A stretch of DNA of 64,000 nucleotides from the NCBI GenBank assembly GCA_947469885.1, contig CANIQT010000001.1:248001-312000 (forward strand). Direction: 5' to 3'. This DNA is from Bacteroidota bacterium (GTDB lineage: Bacteria; Bacteroidota; Bacteroidia; 2-12-FULL-35-15). The notes under the pieces are model-generated. The model had not been told where the DNA came from. It made no database searches and saw only the letters and a program-made list of their open reading frames with translations. Each line of letters begins with the position of its first letter. The stretch's first letter is position 1. A program made the position numbers and the translations under genes. Positions 17,463 to 24,962 of the stretch are shown piece after piece.

Positions 17463-19397
17463 TTAATCTATTAATTCAACACTACGTTTTATAAATTTAG
17501 TCAGTTCTTCGCCTTTCAATAGTCCTTGCGAAAGCATTGCCAAATCGGCTGTTTGTTTGGTCAATTGTTTTTGTTTATCAGCATCTTTTTCATTTAATAT
17601 TTTTGAAATCAATGGGTGATTACTGTTTACCACCAAGTTGTGCATATCAGGTAATGAGCCATAGAACTGCATTCCACCACCTCCCATAGCACTCATGTCT
17701 TTCATTCTGCGCATGAATTCGGGTTTAGTAATTATCATCGGTGCATCTTTTTCGCTTAAGCTTTCGAACGACACCGAAAATTTTTCCTTCGGCACAATAC
17801 TTTCTACTATTGGTTTCAGTGTTTCTTGTTCTTTGTCCGATAATTTTGATGGTTGTGCTTCGTCTTTCTTAATCAATTTATCAATAGTATCAGCATCCAC
17901 ACGAACAAATGAAGTGTTCTCTATTTTTTGTTCCAAGTGATTGATGTAATGCGAATCAATCGGGCTGTCAAACACAATGACATCGTAACCTCTGTTTTTA
18001 GCGGTTTCTATAAAGCTGTGTTGCTCATCCACATTGGTGGTGTATAAATAAATAACACGTTTGTCTTTATCTGTTTGAATTGGTTTTACTTTCTCAGCAT
18101 ATTCTTCCAACGTAGAATACGTTCCATCAGTGCTTTTCAGCAATGCAAACTTTTGTGCTTTGTCATAAAATTTTTCTTCCGAAAGCATTCCATACTGAAC
18201 AAACACTTTAATATCTTCCCATTTTGTTTCAAAATCTTTTCTGTCGTTTTTAAAAATCTCTTCCAGTTTATCTGCAACTTTTTTAGTGATGTGTGCCGAA
18301 ATCTTTTTCACATTACCATCGCTTTGCAAATAACTACGGCTTACATTTAAAGGAATATCGGGCGAATCTAAAACTCCTTGCAACAAGGCAAGAAAATCAG
18401 GAACAATGTTTTCTACCGAATCGGTAACAAACACTTGATTGCTGTACAATTGAATTTTATCTTTTTGTAATTCAAAAGCCTTTTTCAGTTTTGGGAAATA
18501 CAATATCCCGGTAAGATTAAAAGGATAATCTACATTCAAATGAATATGAAACAAAGAGTCTTCAAAATTCATCGGGTACAATTCGCGATAAAATTTTTTA
18601 TAATCTTCGTCAGTCAAATCAGCAGGTTTCTTTGTCCAGGCAGGACTAGGATTATTGATAATATTATCAACCTCTATTTCTTTTTTTTCCTTCTTATTTT
18701 TTTTCTTTTTCTTATCCTTTCCTTCTTCTACAAGCTCTTCCGCATCTTCATCTTCACCACCTATAAATTCTTTTTTGGTTCCAAATTTTATTTCAATTGG
18801 CAAAAATTTACAATACTTAGTTAGTAATGTACTGATACGATATTCTTCCAAAAACTCTTCCGAATCTTCAGCAATGTGCAACACAATGTCGGTTCCAATT
18901 CCTGTTTTTGTTCCTTCTTCCAACACATAGTCAGGGCTACCATCACATTCCCAGCGAACAGCTGTAGAGCCTTCTTTGTGCGACAACGAAAATATTTCTA
19001 CTTTGCGAGCCACCATAAACGAAGAATAAAAACCTAACCCAAAATGCCCGATAATGGCATTGGCTTCTGCCGTTGTGTCTTTGTATTTATTCACAAATTC
19101 TTCGGCTCCGCTAAAAGCAATTTGAGTAATGTATTTTTCAATCTCTTCGCCTGTCATACCAATACCGTTATCACGGATGGTAAGTGTTTTGGCTTCTTTA
19201 TTAATAATTACTTCCACCTGCAATTTATCAATCGGAGCTTTTGATTCGCCAATAGAAGCAAGTGTTTTAAGTTTTTGCGCAGCATCCACCGCATTCGAAA
19301 CCAATTCGCGAAGAAATATTTCGTGGTCGGAGTAAAGAAATTTTTTGATAATCGGAAAGATGTTTTCCGTTTGAACGTTTATTTTGCCAGTTGACAT
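17463..19397 (-). CDS. htpG: Hsp90 chaperone HtpG
   Basis: 644 residues, cytoplasmic ATP-dependent chaperone. The GHKL ATPase domain has LRELVSNAVDA (Asn/Asp near residues 35-40), DNGIGMTGEEI and GHFGLGFYSSFMV. A strongly charged Lys/Glu linker follows around residues 215-245 (EEGKDKKKKKNKKEKKE), longer than in Escherichia coli HtpG and reminiscent of eukaryotic Hsp90 and other Bacteroidota HtpG. Middle and C-terminal dimerisation domains are complete. Monocistronic; 44 nt upstream of lemA on the same strand. Confidence 0.97.
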   Translation of the reverse strand: MSTGKINVQTENIFPIIKKFLYSDHEIFLRELVSNAVDAAQKLKTLASIGESKAPIDKLQVEVIINKEAKTLTIRDNGIGMTGEEIEKYITQIAFSGAEEFVNKYKDTTAEANAIIGHFGLGFYSSFMVARKVEIFSLSHKEGSTAVRWECDGSPDYVLEEGTKTGIGTDIVLHIAEDSEEFLEEYRISTLLTKYCKFLPIEIKFGTKKEFIGGEDEDAEELVEEGKDKKKKKNKKEKKEIEVDNIINNPSPAWTKKPADLTDEDYKKFYRELYPMNFEDSLFHIHLNVDYPFNLTGILYFPKLKKAFELQKDKIQLYSNQVFVTDSVENIVPDFLALLQGVLDSPDIPLNVSRSYLQSDGNVKKISAHITKKVADKLEEIFKNDRKDFETKWEDIKVFVQYGMLSEEKFYDKAQKFALLKSTDGTYSTLEEYAEKVKPIQTDKDKRVIYLYTTNVDEQHSFIETAKNRGYDVIVFDSPIDSHYINHLEQKIENTSFVRVDADTIDKLIKKDEAQPSKLSDKEQETLKPIVESIVPKEKFSVSFESLSEKDAPMIITKPEFMRRMKDMSAMGGGGMQFYGSLPDMHNLVVNSNHPLISKILNEKDADKQKQLTKQTADLAMLSQGLLKGEELTKFIKRSVELID

Positions 19398-20256
19398 GGT
19401 TTTGGAATTATGTGTTATGAATTATAAATTTGTGTGCAGGGATTTCAAACGATGTGCCAAGGGGAAAGGACTGACAAGATGGCAATAAATATTTTCTTTT
19501 CAACACAGAGGGCACGAAGTTAAAGGAGTTTCACAGAGAAATAAAAAAATCCCGCTCTTTTTCGCTTCTCCCCTGCCGCGCTTTAAATTAGGGGGGCGGT
19601 TTCCGGAATTGCTAGTATAAAAAACATTAACAAACTCAATAGAGCACCTTGTATGCAATTTATACCTTGGATGCTATAAGTGAATTCCGGAAGAGAGAAA
19701 ATAATTTATGGGGCCTTAAAATGGGTATTTTTTATTTCGGAGTGATTTTTTTGAGATTTAATGTATTTTTCATGATATCGCAAGTGTTTCCCACAGTTGT
19801 CATTTCATTTATTTTGATATCGCAGGTGTTTCCCACGATGCTCTTTTGGCATATTACGACATCGCATGTGTTTCCCGTGGTAGTCATTTCATTTATTATG
19901 ACATCGCAGATGTTTCCCACGATATTCATTTGTCATATTATAACATCGCATTTGTTTCCCACCGCATCGCACCTGCTTCCGGTAACATCGCGTTGGCATA
20001 TTATGACATCGCATGTGAATTTTGGGATATGGGGAAAGAGAAATTTGGAATTGGTTGTGGGAATTTTGATGTTCGATTTTGAAACGGAAGATTGAGGTTT
20101 GTATTATTTTGAAACTGACCGGAAGATTTTTGAAATGATTTGGAAAGAAATGATTGCCTGTGTTGATTTATGCAATGTTGTTTTTATTAATTATTTTGTT
20201 GTTTGATATTATTTGAAGCCTTATCTTTACTTTCATAAACTTTTAACTTAAATAAA
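19398..20256. other. Long intergenic region without a credible gene
   Basis: 859 bp. Positions 19500-19541 hold a degenerate CACAGAGGGCAC...CACAGAGAA element of the type dispersed in Bacteroidota. Array B occupies 19774-20046. ORFs of 65-148 codons cross the array in several frames only because a 21-nt period keeps frames open; none looks like a protein. No clear promoter for the downstream gene is visible, though TTATCTTTA near 20220 is close to a -7 box. Confidence 0.75.
19774..20046. repeat. Array B: 21-nt periodic repeat with 42-nt alternation
   Basis: Thirteen consecutive 21-nt units. One unit type starts at 19774, 19816, 19858, 19900 and 19942 with GAYATCGCAnnTGTTTCCC; the spacing is exactly 42 each time. 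The intervening units (19795, 19837, 19879, 19921) carry TCATTTCATTTATT or GGCATATTA words. From 19963 the CATCGC word appears every 21 nt (19963, 19984, 20005). All spacings are multiples of 21. Confidence 0.88.
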
Positions 20257-21195
20257 ATGGGCTTTAATGATTATTGTGCTGCACACCTAAATCAATATGC
20301 GGAACTGGAATTATTGTTTTCGCGCAACGGGGATGCAATAGGTTTTAATGAATCGTTTAGGGCAGGAAGGAATTCTTTTAATGAAGGGTTGCGAAAGTGT
20401 TATGAATACAGGGATACAGCAAACGGAAGCACGAAAGGATTTACAAAAACAAAGAATGATTGTAAAAGAATTTCGAGCATTTCGGCATCGAGTGTTTCAG
20501 GGAAAGGGCGGTCGTATGCAATAACGATAAGGGATACGGAGCTTGAAGAAAAAATGAGCCGATGGACAAAACGGTTTTTGTGGAAAAGCAATGACGGAGA
20601 TTTTGCGGGACTGGTTCAAAATATTTATGATGAGTTGGTTGCATTTACTGAGTCGGATGCTGAACTGTCGGCAGATTATTTTACTGCGGAAGAGCTGGAA
20701 AATATGGTGAATGATATGGATGATTACACCAAGAAATTGAATTTGTACAAAAACGCAATGAGTGAAATTAATACTGCAAAGAAAGATTTTAAGAAAAAAC
20801 AAATTCCGATAATGGAAGAGCATATCCGGTTTTTAGAAGGGTTTTTGATTGATTTAGAAGTTGTGCATCCTGATTTTGTAAAACAATTTAAAAAGATAGT
20901 TGCGAAAATAATTAAAGCGAGAAAACGAAACCAGGGTGTGAGTGCGGAAATGGTGGATGATGAAACAGGTGTAGCTATTGTGTTAAAGGGTGAATTAAAA
21001 ATGGTGAATTACACTGTGGGTAAAAAACCGAAAGAAAGTTTTACTAATAATATGGGCGGGATTCCGCTTTTAAAGTTAAAGGCGGGAAGCTGGGATGGGG
21101 TGTTTAGTGCTAAGGGTTATGAGGATGTGCACATTGTAATTAAAGTGGAACCGAGAAAAGTGACGATTCTTAAGGTAAGGATGATGAGGGTTTGA
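20257..21195 (+). CDS. Unknown protein: helical N-terminus, beta-sandwich-like C-terminus (array B neighbour)
   Basis: 312 residues, no signal peptide or membrane helix, so cytoplasmic. Residues ~1-225 are charged and mostly helical (FLWKSNDGDFAGLVQNIYDE; IMEEHIRFLEGFLIDLEVV). Residues ~240-312 are strand-rich and end SWDGVFSAKGYEDVHIVIK then VEPRKVTILKVRMM, resembling a PEGA or CarboxypepD-regulatory type sandwich. I do not recognise a family with certainty. The gene stands alone, 210 bp after the end of array B. Two other proteins here share this build (40511-41140 and 60945-61610) and also lie beside arrays. Confidence 0.72.
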   Translation: MGFNDYCAAHLNQYAELELLFSRNGDAIGFNESFRAGRNSFNEGLRKCYEYRDTANGSTKGFTKTKNDCKRISSISASSVSGKGRSYAITIRDTELEEKMSRWTKRFLWKSNDGDFAGLVQNIYDELVAFTESDAELSADYFTAEELENMVNDMDDYTKKLNLYKNAMSEINTAKKDFKKKQIPIMEEHIRFLEGFLIDLEVVHPDFVKQFKKIVAKIIKARKRNQGVSAEMVDDETGVAIVLKGELKMVNYTVGKKPKESFTNNMGGIPLLKLKAGSWDGVFSAKGYEDVHIVIKVEPRKVTILKVRMMRV

Positions 21196-21216
21196 TAAGA
21201 AGTACTTTTAAATAAT

Positions 21217-21224
21217 TACATTTG
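21217..21224 (+). promoter_or_regulatory. -7 element of the 291-aa T9SS protein
   Basis: TACATTTG ends 4 nt before the ATG at 21229. If used, the mRNA would be leaderless or nearly so. A TTTG lies at 21191-21194, 22 nt upstream of the box. Confidence 0.6.
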
Positions 21225-21228
21225 TTGA

Positions 21229-22104
21229 ATGAAGAAACTCTTTTTCATACTTTTATTATGTGGGTGTTTTGTTAATGCGGATGCGCAAGCATGGATATAT
21301 CATCCAATGCCGGAAAGTAATGCGGTGTGGAGAGTGGATCAAGGCGCAGCATTTTGCAATCAATTAACTTCTACCTTTCAATATTCAACAAGAAGTGACA
21401 CTGTGATAGGTAGTTTTAATTATAATAAAATCTATGCTTCTGGTGTGTTTATGATTTGTGCGGGTGGTTATTGGGACAATTATTATCGCGGAGCAATGCG
21501 AAATGATACTTTAAATAAAAAAGTTTACTTTATTGAACGTGATTCATTAAATGAAATACTTCTTTATGATTTTTCTTTAAATGTGGGAGATACTCTTTAT
21601 GGAACAATGCCCTTTGGTAATTCTCCAGTTACTTCTATAGATTCGGTTTTGGTTGGGAGTAATTATCATAAAAGGTTCTTTTCTAGTACATGGGAAATAA
21701 TAGAAGGTGTTGGTTCAACTTATGGATTGTTAGAAATCAAATTCCCTGAGTTTATCGAGTCTATGTACCTAATTTGTTTTACACACAATGCAGATACTTA
21801 CATAAATAATAATTTCGGTAATTGTGTAGTAATAGATAGTACAATGGTTGGTATAAATGAAATCTATAAACCACCATCAACAATCGAAATCTCCCCCAAC
21901 CCCGCCACCTCTGCATTTACTATTACTTCTTCATCAAAACTAAAAGAAATAAAACTGTTTAGTGTTTTGGGGGAATGTATTTATCAATCCGAAATCTCAA
22001 ATTCGAAATCCGAAATTGATATAAGTAGTTTAGCAAAAGGAATTTATTTTGTTGAAATAAAAACGGAAGAAGGAATAGTGAGGAAGAAGGTGGTGAAGCA
22101 ATAA
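21229..22104 (+). CDS. Secreted protein with T9SS type A sorting domain
   Basis: 291 residues. A signal peptide (residues 1-~19, ending ADAQ) and a C-terminal sorting domain from residue ~220 (IEISPNPATSAFTI; KLFSVLGECIYQ; LAKGIYFVEIKTEEG; RKKVVKQ) show export by the type IX system. The ~200 residues between have several Cys and aromatic residues and no recognised domain (GSFNYNKIYASGVFMICAGG). Cargo function unknown. It is followed after 46 nt by another T9SS cargo gene that has its own promoter. Confidence 0.87.
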   Translation: MKKLFFILLLCGCFVNADAQAWIYHPMPESNAVWRVDQGAAFCNQLTSTFQYSTRSDTVIGSFNYNKIYASGVFMICAGGYWDNYYRGAMRNDTLNKKVYFIERDSLNEILLYDFSLNVGDTLYGTMPFGNSPVTSIDSVLVGSNYHKRFFSSTWEIIEGVGSTYGLLEIKFPEFIESMYLICFTHNADTYINNNFGNCVVIDSTMVGINEIYKPPSTIEISPNPATSAFTITSSSKLKEIKLFSVLGECIYQSEISNSKSEIDISSLAKGIYFVEIKTEEGIVRKKVVKQ

Positions 22105-22138
22105 ACATATTAAACTCTACTTCTCCATAATTTTATTT

Positions 22139-22146
22139 TACCTTTG
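22139..22146 (+). promoter_or_regulatory. -7 element of the FG-GAP T9SS protein
   Basis: TACCTTTG ends 4 nt before the ATG at 22151; the predicted transcript would have almost no leader. Confidence 0.6.
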
Positions 22147-22150
22147 TAAG

Positions 22151-24481
22151 ATGAAAAAAACAATTTTATTTTTCTATTTCTTTTCTTTTCTATTTCTTTT
22201 GCCTTCGGCAGATGCACAACCGTATTTTCTGAGGAACGATAACATACAAGTAAAAATAAACGGCAACTTTATTACCTTCCCCTGGGCTGGAGGGCTCAAT
22301 TTTATTCAGGCTTCCAACATTGATTTGAATGGTGACGGAGCGAAAGACCTTTTTTTGTTCGACCGTACAGGAAATAAAATACGCACCTTTATTAATAACG
22401 GAACTCCGGGACTGGCTGATTATACTTACGCTCCGCAGTGGGAAAACTTTTTTCCTTACTTGCATGATTGGGCATTGCTGGTAGATTACAACTGCGACAA
22501 CAAAGAAGATATTTTTAGTTTTTCGGATGCGCAGGGCGGCATCAAGGTGTATAAAAATGTTTCTACCACGCAGTTTGGTTTGCAATTTCAATTGGTGGAT
22601 ACGTTGATTCATACAATTATGAATCCTGATTCTCCGCCCAATATTCCTTGTAGTCCTGGCTCATCTTTTCAATGCAATTTATATGTCGGTCAGGCCGATA
22701 TACCAGCTATTGCTGATATAGACAACGATGGAGATATAGACATTATTACCTTTACCAACGGGGCTTTTGCTTCTTGTTTAGAGTATCACCAAAATCAAAG
22801 TGTCGAAAACGGACACAATTGTGATGATTTGACATTTAAAATAAAAAACCGTGGATGGGGCTTTGCCAGCGAAGATGCGGCTTCCAATTTATTTATAATT
22901 GGTGATACGTGTAATCCCAATGTGTTGAATCCAGGAATTGCAGTTGACAATAATCAAACAGGAAACCGCACTGCCGAACGCCATTCGGGCAATTGCGAAC
23001 TGTGTTGGGATTTGGATGGAGATGCTGATAAAGAAATTATTATAGGTAATATTTATTACAACAATTTGAATATGCTAACCAATGGAGGCACTCCTTTGCA
23101 AAGCAACATCATTTCTAACGATACACTTTTTCCGTTCAACAATGGAGGAAGCACACCCATTGCATTAACCTTAATGCCTTGTGCCTTTAAAGCAGATGTA
23201 AATAATGACGGAATAAATGATTTGCTTATCAGCCCCAACGACCCTGCCGAATCCGAAAATTTTAATTCCCTGCTCTATTACAAAAACACAGGCACCAATA
23301 GTGTTCCGGCTTTTCAATTTCAGCAACATAATTTTTTGCAGGACAATATGATTGATGTAGGCAAAGGAGCTTATCCGGTGTTCTTTGATTATGATAACGA
23401 TGGGTTGCAAGATTTATTTGTGGGCAATCATAATTATTTCGACACTGCCGGTCATGGAAATAAAATTACCCTGTTTCGTAACATTGGAACTGTCACCAAT
23501 CCGATGTTCGATTTAGTTACTCGAGATTATGACAATCTGAGCCAATTACAAATACAAAATATGATTCCTACTTTTGGAGATTTGGATGGAGATGGAGATG
23601 ATGACATGATAATTGGAGGAGAGCAAGGCAGAATATATTATTTCCAAAACATTGCAGCAATAGGCGATACAGCACAGTTTGTATTATCAATGCCCAATTT
23701 AAAAAACACATTGAATCATTATATAGATGTTGGAGATTTTTCTGCTCCGCAAATTGTGGACATGGATGGTGATGGAAAAAAAGATCTAATAATTGGCGGA
23801 ATGGGTGGCAAGTTAATGTACCTGCATCATACCGGCACTGGCACCGAAACAGTTCCTTTGTTCGATTCTGTTACCAATTATTTCGGTCATGTAAATGTTC
23901 GTTTGCCTTATCATATTTCTGGATTCAGCTATCCATGCGTGTTCAAAGAAGGAACAATTACAAAAATGTTGGTGGGCGAAGATGGCGGTTACATTCGGTT
24001 GTACGATAACATTGACGGCAATCTTTCAGGCTATTTCAATCAGGTGGACTCGATGTATCAAAATATTTTTCAAGGAACACGCACCGCTCCAAACGTTTCA
24101 GATATTGATAACGATGGGTTGAAAGATTTAGTACTGGGAAATTATGAAGGCGGAGTTACTTATTACAAAGGCAGTGCAACTCCGTTTGGTATTAATGAAG
24201 TTGCAACTAAATTTACATGGACATTTAATTTATTTCCAAATCCTGCCAGCAACAGCATTACTTTAAAAATAAGTAATGACACAGAAAGTGCAGGCTATTC
24301 AATAGAAGTAACCAATTTATTGGGGCAATTAATTACTTCCGAAAAAATAACAACCAACACGTTTGTTTTAAACACACAAAATTTTAATTCAGGAATGTAT
24401 TTCTTTAAAGTAACAGAAATAAACCCCAAAAATAGTATCAAGTCAGGCACACTTATTAAGAGAGCCGTGATACAGCATTAA
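22151..24481 (+). CDS. FG-GAP/VCBS repeat protein with T9SS sorting domain
   Basis: 776 residues: signal peptide (1-~22), then about nine FG-GAP/VCBS-type repeats with calcium-binding D-x-D-x-D loops (DLNGDGAKDLFLFD, DIDNDGDIDIITF, DYDNDGLQDLFVGN, DLDGDGDDDMIIGG, DMDGDGKKDLIIGG, DIDNDGLKDLVLGN). Together these form an integrin-alpha-like beta propeller. The C-terminal ~85 residues are a type A sorting domain (NLFPNPASNSITLK; NFNSGMYFFKV). Likely a cell-surface or secreted adhesion or binding protein. Ligand unknown. Confidence 0.92.
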   Translation: MKKTILFFYFFSFLFLLPSADAQPYFLRNDNIQVKINGNFITFPWAGGLNFIQASNIDLNGDGAKDLFLFDRTGNKIRTFINNGTPGLADYTYAPQWENFFPYLHDWALLVDYNCDNKEDIFSFSDAQGGIKVYKNVSTTQFGLQFQLVDTLIHTIMNPDSPPNIPCSPGSSFQCNLYVGQADIPAIADIDNDGDIDIITFTNGAFASCLEYHQNQSVENGHNCDDLTFKIKNRGWGFASEDAASNLFIIGDTCNPNVLNPGIAVDNNQTGNRTAERHSGNCELCWDLDGDADKEIIIGNIYYNNLNMLTNGGTPLQSNIISNDTLFPFNNGGSTPIALTLMPCAFKADVNNDGINDLLISPNDPAESENFNSLLYYKNTGTNSVPAFQFQQHNFLQDNMIDVGKGAYPVFFDYDNDGLQDLFVGNHNYFDTAGHGNKITLFRNIGTVTNPMFDLVTRDYDNLSQLQIQNMIPTFGDLDGDGDDDMIIGGEQGRIYYFQNIAAIGDTAQFVLSMPNLKNTLNHYIDVGDFSAPQIVDMDGDGKKDLIIGGMGGKLMYLHHTGTGTETVPLFDSVTNYFGHVNVRLPYHISGFSYPCVFKEGTITKMLVGEDGGYIRLYDNIDGNLSGYFNQVDSMYQNIFQGTRTAPNVSDIDNDGLKDLVLGNYEGGVTYYKGSATPFGINEVATKFTWTFNLFPNPASNSITLKISNDTESAGYSIEVTNLLGQLITSEKITTNTFVLNTQNFNSGMYFFKVTEINPKNSIKSGTLIKRAVIQH

Positions 24482-24490
24482 ATAAAGTAG

Positions 24491-24498
24491 TACTTTTG
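24491..24498 (+). promoter_or_regulatory. -7 element before the His/Cys-rich protein
   Basis: TACTTTTG. Its last G is also the first base of a GTG that extends the reading frame; because the box is promoter sequence, the ATG at 24507 is the better start. Confidence 0.65.
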
Positions 24499-24506
24499 TG
24501 CCACAA

Positions 24507-24821
24507 ATGAATCAGCAGTCAAAAAAATATTTTTCCATTTTCTTTTTGTTCCTCTTTCTGTTTCCGCTTGCGGAAAAAGAAATACATGCGTTGGAACATA
24601 AAGCAGATATACATTGCGGAGCCACTGACAAACACTTCCACTCTGTAGAGCACAATTGTTCCATCTGCGATTTCACTAATACAACTACTACCTCTGCACC
24701 CGAAACAAGTTCACAATTTATTATTTCTTTTCAGCAATTTTCTTTTCTTCCTTTTATTGAAAGCATTACCACTGCAAATGCTTTTCATCATTTACCAGCC
24801 AGGGCACCTCCTGTAGTGTAG
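24507..24821 (+). CDS. Small exported His/Cys-rich protein (metal-related)
   Basis: 104 residues from the ATG at 24507. An N-terminal hydrophobic segment (FSIFFLFLFLFPLAEKEIHA) is a signal peptide or anchor. It is followed by a compact set of potential metal ligands: HALEHKADIHCGATDKHFHS and EHNCSICDF. The tail has a second hydrophobic patch. Similar short proteins with an H-x-x-EHxCxxCDF segment precede TonB-dependent receptor genes in Bacteroidota, as here. The most likely role is metal binding or sensing in the envelope, perhaps for zinc or copper. This is inference from ligand content and neighbour. Confidence 0.7.
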   Translation: MNQQSKKYFSIFFLFLFLFPLAEKEIHALEHKADIHCGATDKHFHSVEHNCSICDFTNTTTTSAPETSSQFIISFQQFSFLPFIESITTANAFHHLPARAPPVV

Positions 24822-24823
24822 CC

Positions 24824-24958
24824 ACCTCACCCTCTCCCCTCTCCAAAGGAAAGGGATAGCGCTTATAAGGTAGGGGTAAAACAATTTTCCTTTTTATTAA
24901 TTAAAAACAGGCTACTCATCTCCTACCCTTCTCTTTTGAGAAGAATAAAGGGTGAGAT
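24824..24958. repeat. Pair of pyrimidine/purine hairpin elements in inverted orientation
   Basis: ACCTCACCCTCTCCCCTCTCC ends near 24846 and is followed by AAAGGAAAGGG; the opposite-strand counterpart TCTCCTACCCTTCTC...GGGTGAGAT lies at 24927-24958. They belong to the dispersed CCCTCTCC family also seen at 45169, 59275, 60745 and 60837. Here they separate the His/Cys-rich gene and the TonB receptor gene. Confidence 0.6.
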
Positions 24959-24962
24959 AAAA

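Noticed and set aside
19774-20046. CRISPR array
   Set aside because: No constant repeat with unrelated spacers; all parts of each unit vary gradually, unit length is 21 nt, and no cas gene is present.
19649-20095. ORFs of up to 148 codons across array B, on both strands
   Set aside because: They exist because the 21-nt period preserves frame. Translations are simple repeats without start context, and several frames and both strands are open at once.
24824-24958. Insertion sequence remnants between the His/Cys-rich gene and TonB receptor
   Set aside because: Only short hairpin elements; no transposase fragments or terminal repeats with target duplications.
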